DNA of 64,000 nucleotides from Actinotalea caeni (GTDB lineage Bacteria > Actinomycetota > Actinomycetes > Actinomycetales > Beutenbergiaceae), in NCBI RefSeq assembly GCF_009733795.1, contig NZ_WNXX01000003.1, positions 62,001 to 126,000 on the forward strand. Direction: 5' to 3'. Of the stretch, positions 28,156 to 35,707 are shown in pieces (position 1 is the first letter of the stretch; each line of letters starts with the position of its first letter). Under the pieces are notes generated by a model. That model was not told the DNA's origin. It saw only the letters and a list, made by a program, of their open reading frames with translations, and did no database searches. Position numbers and translations under genes: made by a program.

Positions 28156-29223
28156 TCAGGCGGTGTCGCGGCGCGCGTTCCGTGCCGTGCGAGCGGCATC
28201 CAGGAATGCGATCGTTGCAGTGACGGCTTGCTCGAACATGACCCATTGCTCGTTCGAGAGGGCGGGCCCGATGGTGCCGGGGTCGTAGCGTTCAGCCCAG
28301 GTGGAGAGTTCATCCCAGAGGTAGACGAACGACCGCACCGGCAGAAACTCACGCACCGGTTCCTCGACAGCGCGCAGGCGCGCGGATGCGAGCTGGTTGG
28401 AGCGCTTCTTCGTCGCAGTCCTCGCCCGCTCCACCGCGATCTCCGCCAATCGCTGCAAATCCGCCGGCCGTGCGGTGTCTTCGAGCTCCCGCAGGCGTGC
28501 GGCACCAGCTGCGGCGGTGTCGCGGATGCCTGCGGGTTGTGCAGAGTCTTCGGCGAGGGCATCGAGTTCGGCGAGGGCTTGCGCGGCTCGGATGCGATGC
28601 TGTGCCCCGGTGATCGACTCGCCCGCATCAATCCGATCAAGCTCGTCCCGCGCTCGGCTCCGCACCTCTTCGGTCTGGGAGCGGTCAGTGGCGATCTGTT
28701 GCAACTCGTTGATGCGTTCCAGCGAGGTGTAGGAGTTGCGGCCAGTGACCATGAGTGCGGCCTGCTGCCGGGTTTCGCCCTTTTGCGGTGCCGCCACGGT
28801 GGCGGCACCGTGTGACCTGGGGTTTTCTTGTTTTGAGGTGAACCGTGACGCTTCCTGTCGGCCTGCCGCGTCCTCGGCCATGAGGGCTTTCAGTTCGGCG
28901 TAGAGGGTGGCTTCTTCGGTGCGAGTGAGGGGCTTGTGGAGCAGGTTGTCGTCTTGTTCGGCGAGGAGCTGCCCGAGGGTGGTGGAGATGCTGGAGCGCA
29001 CCCATACGTTCACGGTCTTCCACCCGAGCCGGCGGATCGCGGCGAGGCGTCTGGCGCCGCAGATCAGCATTCCGTCCGGTGTGATCGTGATCGGCTGCAA
29101 CAGCCCATCCCGCATGATCGACGCCACGAGCGAGTCGATGTCGCCGTAGTCTTCGCGGTGGCGGCGGCCGGCCCAGATCGAATCGACCGACCGCTCCAAC
29201 TCGATATGCCCCGGCTCGCTCAT
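28156..29223 (-). CDS. ParB/Srx-domain protein
   Basis: A 355-residue protein. Residues 1-90 form a ParB N-terminal domain: ERSVDSIWAGRRHREDYGDI, LVASIMRDGLLQPITI, then the nucleotide-binding ICGARRLAAIRRLGW. The middle holds a helical DNA-binding-like region (LTRTEEATLYAELKAL, RQQAALMVTGRNSYTSLERI). The C-terminal half is a long charged helical region. No ParA partner is adjacent, so it may be a transfer or regulatory ParB rather than a partition pair. The start overlaps the upstream stop by 4 bp. Confidence 0.8.
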   Translation of the reverse strand: MSEPGHIELERSVDSIWAGRRHREDYGDIDSLVASIMRDGLLQPITITPDGMLICGARRLAAIRRLGWKTVNVWVRSSISTTLGQLLAEQDDNLLHKPLTRTEEATLYAELKALMAEDAAGRQEASRFTSKQENPRSHGAATVAAPQKGETRQQAALMVTGRNSYTSLERINELQQIATDRSQTEEVRSRARDELDRIDAGESITGAQHRIRAAQALAELDALAEDSAQPAGIRDTAAAGAARLRELEDTARPADLQRLAEIAVERARTATKKRSNQLASARLRAVEEPVREFLPVRSFVYLWDELSTWAERYDPGTIGPALSNEQWVMFEQAVTATIAFLDAARTARNARRDTA

Positions 29224-30080
29224 GGCCGGCCCCGCATCGTGCCGGGAGCGGCGACCTTGATCGAGGTCTCCAACTCGACATCTGCGATGAGATGGCGGAG
29301 GGATTCACCGATCAGCAGCCGCAGCAGCACCCCGCGGCCCGCATTCGTACCCGAAAGATGTGGGTCGGGTGAACCGAGGATGATGCGCAGCAACCGATAC
29401 CAAGACGGGGCGGGAATGTCGAGGAGCGCGCGGGCATGACGATCCCGCCGCAACGACTCGTAGGCGCCAGCGCGGGAGACGGACTCGGCCAGGCGGGCGC
29501 AGATGCACTCCACCGCAGCCCGCGCCACCTCCGGCTCCCACCCATGCCAGCACAACAGTGCGATGGCGTCCTCGACCGCGGACTTGACACTCGTTGACCC
29601 AGTGTCTTCGGTCTCGTAGTCAGCGTCGTCCTCGGTGAAGGGGTCGGCGTGGAACGCGGGGTGATAGTCGGTGAGGGGGTTCTCGCGGTCGGAGAAGCGC
29701 TCGGCGTCGTGGAAACTGGAGTATTTGGGGCGGCGTGCTTGATGCACCGAGCACAGCAGCCCGTTCGCACGGTTCTCCGCGATACACGTGATCTGCACGG
29801 CCCGGGTAATGACCGCCCAGGGGTCATCGGCTCGGCGGACAGCGGCGGTGCGCATCGCCTCGAACGCCGCGGTCGCTGCCTCCCACGGGTCGAGGCCGTG
29901 CTTTCGGGCGAGGGCTGCGTATTTCTGGGCGGAGTGCTGCATGAGCGCCGCGGCTTCCGGGTCGCTGCGCCATGCGCCCGGCCCGTTGTTGTCGAGGCGG
30001 GTGAGGAGTTCTCGGAGTCGTTCAGAGTTCTCGAATCCTCGCCGCCGATCGCGCCGATCGTGATTGTGGTGTTGTGGCAT
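29220..30080 (-). CDS. ICE maintenance-region protein of unknown function
   Basis: A 286-residue soluble, mostly helical protein. The N-terminus is His/Arg/Asp rich (PQHHNHDRRDRRRG). An Ala-rich core includes PWEAATAAFEAMRTAAVRRADDPWAVITRAVQI in two parts, then an acidic segment DPFTEDDADYETEDTGS. It resembles uncharacterised proteins that precede ParB in actinobacterial ICEs; no domain name is certain. The ATG at 30080 has AGGAGG 7 bases upstream, so the longer frame from 30149 is not used. Confidence 0.65.
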   Translation of the reverse strand: MPQHHNHDRRDRRRGFENSERLRELLTRLDNNGPGAWRSDPEAAALMQHSAQKYAALARKHGLDPWEAATAAFEAMRTAAVRRADDPWAVITRAVQITCIAENRANGLLCSVHQARRPKYSSFHDAERFSDRENPLTDYHPAFHADPFTEDDADYETEDTGSTSVKSAVEDAIALLCWHGWEPEVARAAVECICARLAESVSRAGAYESLRRDRHARALLDIPAPSWYRLLRIILGSPDPHLSGTNAGRGVLLRLLIGESLRHLIADVELETSIKVAAPGTMRGRP

Positions 30081-30099
30081 GGTGGCACCTCCTGACAGG

Positions 30100-30108
30100 A
30101 AGGTGCGC
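30100..30108 (-). promoter_or_regulatory. Variant motif GCGCACCTT, copy 5
   Basis: GGTGCGCACC, itself a palindrome, with CTTCCTGTCAGG following on the minus strand, 19 bases before the ATG at 30080. It is a looser member of the GGTGCACCTG set. Confidence 0.35.
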
Positions 30109-30155
30109 ACCGGCATCCCGCCGATATCTCGCCACCGATCCCGGTACATGGCCGT

Positions 30156-30590
30156 TCACCCCAGCCCGATCCCAGACGGACGCACCCATGATGACGAACG
30201 GCGCTGATCCTGCGGCTCGAACACATCGAACGACTCGAACACCGACGACTCTCCGGGCGTCGTTCGTTGCGCGTGGCGATCTCGGATGTCACGGACACCA
30301 TCGCGGGTCGCACGGTATGCCTGCCCAGGTGCGCGGCGGGCTCGATGCACGAGCTCGGCCTGGAGGTTGATGCCGCGGCCTGCGATTCGGGCGGTGCTCG
30401 ACGCGATCAGATCAGTCGGCCGCACCCACGCGATCCCCCGCCCCACACGCGAACCAGGAGCAGCAGCAGTCGTGGCGAGTGAGGGGTCGCGATACACAGC
30501 GAACGCCGAACGCTCTGCCTCCGCTGCCTCAGTCGGCTCGGGTCTCGCCTCGGGTACCTCGGCCCGGTTGGTCTCTGCAGCGTCAATCAT
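30156..30590 (-). CDS. Small ICE protein of unknown function
   Basis: A 144-residue, Arg- and Glu-rich protein with no recognised domain (AFAVYRDPSLATTAAA, GRGIAWVRPTDLIASSTARI). Its start overlaps the DUF2637 stop by 4 bp, which supports that it is a real gene and last in the ArdC-PrimPol-DUF2637 operon. Confidence 0.55.
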   Translation of the reverse strand: MIDAAETNRAEVPEARPEPTEAAEAERSAFAVYRDPSLATTAAAPGSRVGRGIAWVRPTDLIASSTARIAGRGINLQAELVHRARRAPGQAYRATRDGVRDIRDRHAQRTTPGESSVFESFDVFEPQDQRRSSSWVRPSGIGLG

Positions 30591-31279
30591 GATGTCTCTT
30601 CCTTCGTTTCAGTGCCGAACCAGCGGCCCACGGTCGAGGGGTGTACGCCCAGGTATCGGGCGATCTGCTTGTTCGACCACCCGTCCACCTCCCGCAGTTG
30701 CGCCGCCTCCGCCCGCCGCGCACTCACCGACACCACCGCGACCGTTGGCGTGGGCGTCGGTGCGTCTTCCAGCCCCGGCGCAGCATCATCCGTTGTCGCC
30801 TCAGTGGGCTCGACCGGCACCAGGTCCGGCACGGTCTCGTTTGCTTTCGTGATCGGTGTGATGGGGCGGGTGAGGATGACGGTGAGGTGAGTGATCGCGA
30901 GCAGCACGAGCGGCGGGATCGCGGCGACCGACGCGGCAAGCACGCTGGGGACATCGGTGTCGGCGGCAATGATCGCGTGGATCGCGTTCGCCGTCACCGA
31001 CACCACCGCACCCGCGGCGAGCAGCGTCCACGGATACCAGGTGGGGCGGCGCTGACTGGCGAGCGCGACGACGGCGACGGTCGCGACCACGATGATGCCA
31101 TCCACGATCAGTGGCCACGCCCACGCCTGTCCTGCATCTATCCCAGACCTGCGTGCGAGATCGGCGAGGGCGGTGAACGACAACCAGAACGCCCCGGCGG
31201 CGATGAACACCGTCCCCGTGATCGCCGTCACGACCGCCAGGCGGCGACCCCTCGGCGAAGCAGTTTCGATAGCGCTCAT
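30587..31279 (-). CDS. DUF2637 membrane protein with C-terminal HTH (Spd-like)
   Basis: A 230-residue protein. Four hydrophobic helices lie between about residues 12 and 135 (VVTAITGTVFIAAGAFWLSF, WPLIVDGIIVVATVAVVAL, LLAAGAVVSVTANAIHAIIA, LAASVAAIPPLVLLAITHLT), matching DUF2637, common in Streptomyces mobile elements and linked to plasmid spread. A Pro/Thr linker leads to a C-terminal helix-turn-helix (REVDGWSNKQIARYLGVHPS). The start overlaps the Prim-Pol stop by 4 bp. Confidence 0.8.
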   Translation of the reverse strand: MSAIETASPRGRRLAVVTAITGTVFIAAGAFWLSFTALADLARRSGIDAGQAWAWPLIVDGIIVVATVAVVALASQRRPTWYPWTLLAAGAVVSVTANAIHAIIAADTDVPSVLAASVAAIPPLVLLAITHLTVILTRPITPITKANETVPDLVPVEPTEATTDDAAPGLEDAPTPTPTVAVVSVSARRAEAAQLREVDGWSNKQIARYLGVHPSTVGRWFGTETKEETS

Positions 31280-32187
31280 GACAGCACCCGTCCCGGTGAT
31301 CCGCGCACCAGACGACGCTCATCCACCGCCAGCTCGGCTGTGGTTCGAGGTGCAGGGTGGGTGGTGCGGTAGGCGGAGCGGATCGTCGCCATGATCTCCC
31401 GCGACCCGAGCCCCGCATGCTCCGCGGCAGGCCCCAACGCTTCAAGGGTTGCATCGGGCGGGGTGCCGGCTTCGGCGAGGCGGCACGCGGCCCAGAACAG
31501 ACCACGGTTCCGCTCGCCCTCACCACGACCAGCCACCCACCCGGCGAGCACCTTCGCATCCGAACCCCGCTGGCCACCCCGAACCGCACGAGCACGGTCA
31601 ATGGGGATCGGGGTGCGGGGGTCCAGGAACTCGCGCAGCCGCGCCGCATCCACCGGGGTCGGTGTGCCGCCGGAGATGACGATCAGCCGATACGGTGCCC
31701 GGACGCCACTGGGGCGGAGCACTTGGGAGGGTGGGGCGATGATGTAGCCGCCGTCGCCACGGAAATCGACATGCGCCCGCGCCGCCTGCCACGACGACTG
31801 CACATGGCCTGGGTTCGTTGGGTAGTAGGCGTGCAGACCACCGGAGGGGGTGCGCACGAGCGCCGCCCACCCCGCCGCATACCCGTCACGGTGCGCGTCT
31901 CGGAAGGCGGGGAATCCGGTGCCGGCCTGGTGCACGTCGACATCGACGACCTCGACCCCGGAAGCAGCACCGGTGGGGATGCCGATGTTCGCGGACGGCC
32001 ACCTCGACCACCACGCCGCAACCTGCTGAGCGTCGGTGCTCGCGTCATGGAACCCTCGGCGTACGAGCGGGCGCTTCTCGCCCTGCACGCACGGGAACAC
32101 CGGCACCCCGGCAGCCGCGAAGCGCGCGGCGGCATCAGCGAGCGGCATCCCGTTCACCTCAGCGAACACATTGATCGCGCGCATCAC
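31276..32187 (-). CDS. Bifunctional DNA primase/polymerase (Prim-Pol)
   Basis: A 303-residue archaeo-eukaryotic-type primase-polymerase. LADAAARFAAAGVPVFPCV begins the domain. The catalytic acidic motif is VEVVDVDVHQAGTG (about residues 78-91), and the histidine strand is SGGLHAYYPTNPG (about 115-127). A C-terminal PriCT-like helical segment follows (GERNRGLFWAACRLAEAG ... MATIRSAYRTTHPAPRTT). Such enzymes prime replication of actinobacterial plasmids and replicative ICEs. Translationally coupled to ArdC upstream and DUF2637 downstream through 4-bp overlaps. Confidence 0.85.
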   Translation of the reverse strand: MMRAINVFAEVNGMPLADAAARFAAAGVPVFPCVQGEKRPLVRRGFHDASTDAQQVAAWWSRWPSANIGIPTGAASGVEVVDVDVHQAGTGFPAFRDAHRDGYAAGWAALVRTPSGGLHAYYPTNPGHVQSSWQAARAHVDFRGDGGYIIAPPSQVLRPSGVRAPYRLIVISGGTPTPVDAARLREFLDPRTPIPIDRARAVRGGQRGSDAKVLAGWVAGRGEGERNRGLFWAACRLAEAGTPPDATLEALGPAAEHAGLGSREIMATIRSAYRTTHPAPRTTAELAVDERRLVRGSPGRVLS

Positions 32188-33266
32188 AGGCTCCTCACCG
32201 AGCTGGCCGCTGCTCGGCGCGGCTCCTCAGCGAGCGGATCAGCATCGGGCGCTTGCTCAGACACTCCAGGCTTCTTGGGCGGCGCATCGCGGTTCAGACC
32301 GGGAGGATCGCCGTTGCTGATCAGCTCGGTGGGGAGTTGGTCGAGGATCGACGCGGCGGTCTTTCTCACGCGTTCGCCGGTGGCTTGGACGACCTCGACC
32401 GGGGACTTCTCCGGCACCGTCGCGGCCCACCCCGACACATACGGGATCGTGTAATCGGAGGTGTCCATGCCGTGAGCGGCGGCGACCATCAACGCGACAG
32501 AGTCCGCCTCGACTTCACCGATCCCACGATGCCCCGATGTATCCGGGTTCTCCGGCCCGTGGAGGAGGACGTGTGCGAGTTCGTGAACGAGGGTCTTCAC
32601 CTGTGCCGCCTCGGGCATGTTCTCCCGCACCGCGACCGTTCTCGCGCCGAAGTCGGTGAGGCCGTTCGCGCCGTGGATCATGCCCTCATGTGGCACCCGC
32701 AACACCGCGAATCCCTCCGCCTCCACCAGCCGGGCGATGCCCACCCAGAGCCCATCGGGCGCTTCACCTTCCAGGAGTCGCGGCGACGGCGGGGCGGGGA
32801 TCGGATCGCCCGCGGTTTGGGAGACATCCCAGACATAAGCGGGACGGACACCGACCATGCGCGACCGCACAGCCTCACCCGGCTTCGGCTTCTCGAACCG
32901 TCCGAGCCGACGCCACGACTCCGCGACCTTCGGCGTAAACGACGCGAACCTGCCCGTGACCGGAGCGAGGATCATGTACCCCGACTGGCCCTTCTCCACC
33001 TGCCGGCCAAGTGCCTGCCACTGCTTGAACCCCGCCACATACGTCGGCACAGGCTCCGCGACCCGCCCGGCCTCGAACGCCGCCTGATGCTGGACGAAGA
33101 TCAGCAGCGTGTTGTTGAACGAGCGGGCACGGAACCGTGCCGCGAACTCCAACGCTCGTTTCCAGTCTTCACCCGATACCAAAGACTCCACCGCGCCGGT
33201 GAGCTGTTCATGCAAAGCGTCGAGCTTCGCATCCCTCGCCGCCCGCGCGTCCTCCGTGGTTGCCAT
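32184..33266 (-). CDS. ArdC-like antirestriction protein (ssDNA-binding domain plus metallopeptidase)
   Basis: A 360-residue protein. The N-terminal domain (about residues 20-110: ALEFAARFRARSFNNTLLIF, YVAGFKQWQALGRQVEKGQS) matches the ArdC ssDNA-binding domain. The second half has the zinc-metalloprotease motif LVHELAHVLLHG (about 225-236) with a downstream glutamate in GEVEADSVALMVAAAHG. ArdC proteins protect incoming conjugative DNA from restriction. ATG at 33266 with GGAAGGAGG upstream. First gene of the operon ArdC, Prim-Pol, DUF2637, unknown, so it would be made early after entry (inference). Confidence 0.85.
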   Translation of the reverse strand: MATTEDARAARDAKLDALHEQLTGAVESLVSGEDWKRALEFAARFRARSFNNTLLIFVQHQAAFEAGRVAEPVPTYVAGFKQWQALGRQVEKGQSGYMILAPVTGRFASFTPKVAESWRRLGRFEKPKPGEAVRSRMVGVRPAYVWDVSQTAGDPIPAPPSPRLLEGEAPDGLWVGIARLVEAEGFAVLRVPHEGMIHGANGLTDFGARTVAVRENMPEAAQVKTLVHELAHVLLHGPENPDTSGHRGIGEVEADSVALMVAAAHGMDTSDYTIPYVSGWAATVPEKSPVEVVQATGERVRKTAASILDQLPTELISNGDPPGLNRDAPPKKPGVSEQAPDADPLAEEPRRAAASSVRSL

Positions 33267-33319
33267 CGTCGTCCTCCTTCCGCAGGCACCTGCACACGGC
33301 GGGTGACCTCTGCGACCAG

Positions 33320-33395
33320 AAGGTGCGCGAAGGGAGTCAGGGAACGCAATCGAGACGGACGACGGACAGAAGAGTGAGCGACCGTCAGGTGCATC
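33320..33395 (-). promoter_or_regulatory. ArdC-operon leader with two motif copies
   Basis: ATGCACCTG (33386-33394) and GCGCACCTT (33320-33328), both followed by CTGGTCG-like or ACGGTCG-like bases, lie upstream of the ArdC start on the minus strand. The 227-bp spacer 33267-33493 shows no other feature. Confidence 0.4.
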
Positions 33396-33493
33396 ACTGA
33401 ACCCGACGTGGTCAAACTCGGTCTACATCATTTCGCTAACGCCCCGAGGATCTGCGCGCCAAACATGAGCGTTTCGCCCGGCCATACGCGCGT

Positions 33494-34468
33494 TCACTCA
33501 GGGTTAGAGCCTGCCGGAGCACCACTGCTGATTCTGCGATACTCCGACGGGGACACGCCGATGCTCCTGCGGAACTGACGTGCAGCGAAGTCAGGATCGT
33601 TCCAACCCACCCTGGCGGCGATCTCCGAGATAGGTGCGTCCTCCACGCGCAGGAGGTGAGCCATCCGTTCGGCACGCAGCATCGTCAGGTACGAGATCGG
33701 TGACTTGCCAAACGCATCGACGAATACTCGGCGCAGTTGAGACACAGAGAGATGCGCTCTTGAGGCGAGCTCGCCCACGGTCCAGTGGCGATCCAGTTCC
33801 ACGCGCAAGGATTGTGCAATATCCAGCACCTCAGGTCGTACAGGGCGGAAGGGGCGATGACGTGGCGCGGTGGGAACCGACGAGTTTCGCCGCGCGACTC
33901 CTGTTCCTTCGTTGGTGACCACGATAAACGGAACCAAGACATCGAAGACGGCGGAGACTAGCGATTGCGCCCTATAGAACCGGTCAGGAGGAACTCCTTC
34001 GGCGCTCAACGCAGCGAGTTCGTCAAGCCATGGCATCATAAGCCCGGCCCGGTGTTTACCGATGCGGAGGACTTGAGTGGGCTCCGCATAGTGCGTATCA
34101 AGAAACTGGCTCGCGTCAGGCCGCTCCTGGAACTGTGAAGCGTACTGCCAGAACACTTGATCGATGACGTAGTCTCGGTCGAGATAGAGCGTTGTGGTCG
34201 CTACCCATCCATCTGGTTCGGCGCCACACAGAGTGTTCGCCGCCAGGACAGCAACATCACCGACGCTGACAAAGTGCGCGCCAAACTCACTAAAGAGTCG
34301 AGCTCGGCCCGCCCGAATAACAATGAACTTGACGCAATCGAAAGCAATTGGATCAATCGGGTCGTGAGCGACTTGGGTTCGGGCGAGCAACGGCGAGAAC
34401 GCGGACGCCGACGCAGCCTGCATGCCAACGGGCGGCGCAAGCTCTTCCCCCCGAAAACCACTGGTCAT
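33494..34468 (-). CDS. AraC-family transcriptional regulator
   Basis: A 324-residue regulator. The C-terminal 100 residues form the double helix-turn-helix: HWTVGELASRAHLSVSQLRR, VFVDAFGKSPISYLTMLRAE, PISEIAARVGWNDPDFAARQ, FRRSIGVSPSEYRR. The N-terminal 200 residues resemble the AraC-binding-like cupin region (FIVIRAGRARLFSEFGAHFV, GDVAVLAANTLCG). The ATG at 34468 is preferred over one at 34525, which would place the start inside the leader; this is not certain. The upstream region carries a 37-bp element also found ahead of the kdp operon, so this protein may regulate itself and kdp (inference). Confidence 0.85.
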   Translation of the reverse strand: MTSGFRGEELAPPVGMQAASASAFSPLLARTQVAHDPIDPIAFDCVKFIVIRAGRARLFSEFGAHFVSVGDVAVLAANTLCGAEPDGWVATTTLYLDRDYVIDQVFWQYASQFQERPDASQFLDTHYAEPTQVLRIGKHRAGLMMPWLDELAALSAEGVPPDRFYRAQSLVSAVFDVLVPFIVVTNEGTGVARRNSSVPTAPRHRPFRPVRPEVLDIAQSLRVELDRHWTVGELASRAHLSVSQLRRVFVDAFGKSPISYLTMLRAERMAHLLRVEDAPISEIAARVGWNDPDFAARQFRRSIGVSPSEYRRISSGAPAGSNPE

Positions 34469-34512
34469 AGATGACAATCGAAGGCCACAGGCGACCGAGA
34501 ACCGAGTACCCC

Positions 34513-34549
34513 TAACGGTACCCATACGAGGGTTGCCCGAACTCTAACG
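34513..34549 (-). repeat. 37-bp upstream element, copy A (AraC gene)
   Basis: 29 of 37 bases match copy B at 42951-42987 in the same orientation, including an unbroken ACCCATACGAGG. On the minus strand both contain TATGGG with TTAGAG or TCAGAG about 15 bases upstream, which could be a weak promoter. It lies 44 bases before the AraC start. Confidence 0.55.
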
Positions 34550-34599
34550 GCTACCTCACACAGCGCTGACCGCGTGCAGGTTGTGCTGAGGGGGAAAGG

Positions 34600-34995
34600 T
34601 CACCAGAACATGGGGAGGAGGGATGCGAGGAATCCGATTGATGCGGTGCTGAGCATAGTGAATGCGAGGGTGCGGCAGAGACGCTCCGCGTGGGAGCGTC
34701 TGTGTAGGTGAAGCCTCTCGGGCCGACGTTCGGAAACGTATCCGATGACGGTGGCCGAATCGTGGTCACGAAGATCATCGCGGGGTGTGAGGGTGCGCGT
34801 ACATATGCGTTCCTTCACGCTCCATATCGCGATCCGCTGCTGATCGAGGTCCTCGACGATGGTGACGTTCGTTGGAGTGCGCTGACCATCGATGGCGGCG
34901 ATGATTAGCGCTGCGATCAGGAAGGGGATGCCGATGACTGCACCGATCCAGGACAGCATCTCGCCGATGATGCCGATGGTGTCGAGAATGTTCAT
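34600..34995 (-). CDS. Small membrane protein downstream of kdpE
   Basis: A 131-residue protein with an N-terminal hydrophobic stretch (MLSWIGAVIGIPFLIAALII), a charged middle with many Arg and His (VSERRPERLHLHRRSHAERL) and a C-terminal helix (LAFTMLSTASIGFLASLLPM). It lies 19 bp after the kdpE stop on the same strand. Not recognised; a Kdp accessory role is only a guess from position. Confidence 0.55.
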   Translation of the reverse strand: MNILDTIGIIGEMLSWIGAVIGIPFLIAALIIAAIDGQRTPTNVTIVEDLDQQRIAIWSVKERICTRTLTPRDDLRDHDSATVIGYVSERRPERLHLHRRSHAERLCRTLAFTMLSTASIGFLASLLPMFW

Positions 34996-35014
34996 CGCCC
35001 GGGGGTGCTGAGCG

Positions 35015-35707
35015 TCAGGTGGTCATGCCATCGAGCCGATAGCCCATGCCGGGTTCGGTGAGCAGATATGTCGGATTGCTCGGGTCTTCTTCTAGTTTGC
35101 GGCGGAGTTGGGAGACATAGAGGCGGAGGTAGCCGGTGTCTTCGGCGTGTTCAGTGCCCCAGATGGTGGTGAGGATGGTTTGGCGAGTGACGAGTTTCCC
35201 GGCGTTGCGGATGAGGATATCGATGAACTGCCATTCAGTGGGGGTGAGTCGAATCTGTTTCTGCCCGTCGGCAGTTTCGCGGGTAACGCTGTGGGCGGCG
35301 AGGTCGATGGTGACGTTGCCGAGGTGCACCACGGGCGTGGCGTCTTCTTGGGGAACACGCCGTGTAAGGGCGCGGATGCGCGCGAGGAGTTCTTCGACAG
35401 CAAAGGGTTTGGTGATGTAGTCGTCGGCGCCCGCATCAAGGGCTTCGACTTTGTCGGCGGCGCCGGCACGCCCGGAGACGACGAGGATGGGTGCCTGGGA
35501 CCAGCCGCGGATGCCGTGGATGACTTCGATGCCGTCGAGTTCGGGCATGCCGAGGTCGATGAGGAAGATGTCGGGGTGGTGGTCTATGGCCGCGGTGATC
35601 GCCTGGGCGCCGTCGGCCGCGGTGAAGATCTCGTACCCCTTGGCGGTGAGGGTGATGCGCAGGGCACGGAGGATCTGGGGGTCGTCGTCGGCGATGAGGA
35701 TTTTCAT
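35015..35707 (-). CDS. kdpE: KdpE response regulator
   Basis: A 230-residue OmpR-type regulator of the Kdp system. The receiver domain begins KILIADDDPQILRALRITL with phospho-acceptor aspartate in DIFLIDLGMPELDG (about residue 52) and lysine in DYITKPFAVEELLARI. The winged helix has LTPTEWQFIDILIRNAGKLV and the closing YLRLYVSQLRRKLEEDPS. The start overlaps the kdpD stop by 4 bp. Confidence 0.95.
   Translation of the reverse strand: MKILIADDDPQILRALRITLTAKGYEIFTAADGAQAITAAIDHHPDIFLIDLGMPELDGIEVIHGIRGWSQAPILVVSGRAGAADKVEALDAGADDYITKPFAVEELLARIRALTRRVPQEDATPVVHLGNVTIDLAAHSVTRETADGQKQIRLTPTEWQFIDILIRNAGKLVTRQTILTTIWGTEHAEDTGYLRLYVSQLRRKLEEDPSNPTYLLTEPGMGYRLDGMTT

Noticed and set aside
32253-33377. 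A 374-codon plus-strand frame opposite the ArdC-like gene
   Set aside because: Arg/Gly/His-biased shadow; the minus strand has HELAH and the ArdC N-terminal domain with coupled neighbours.
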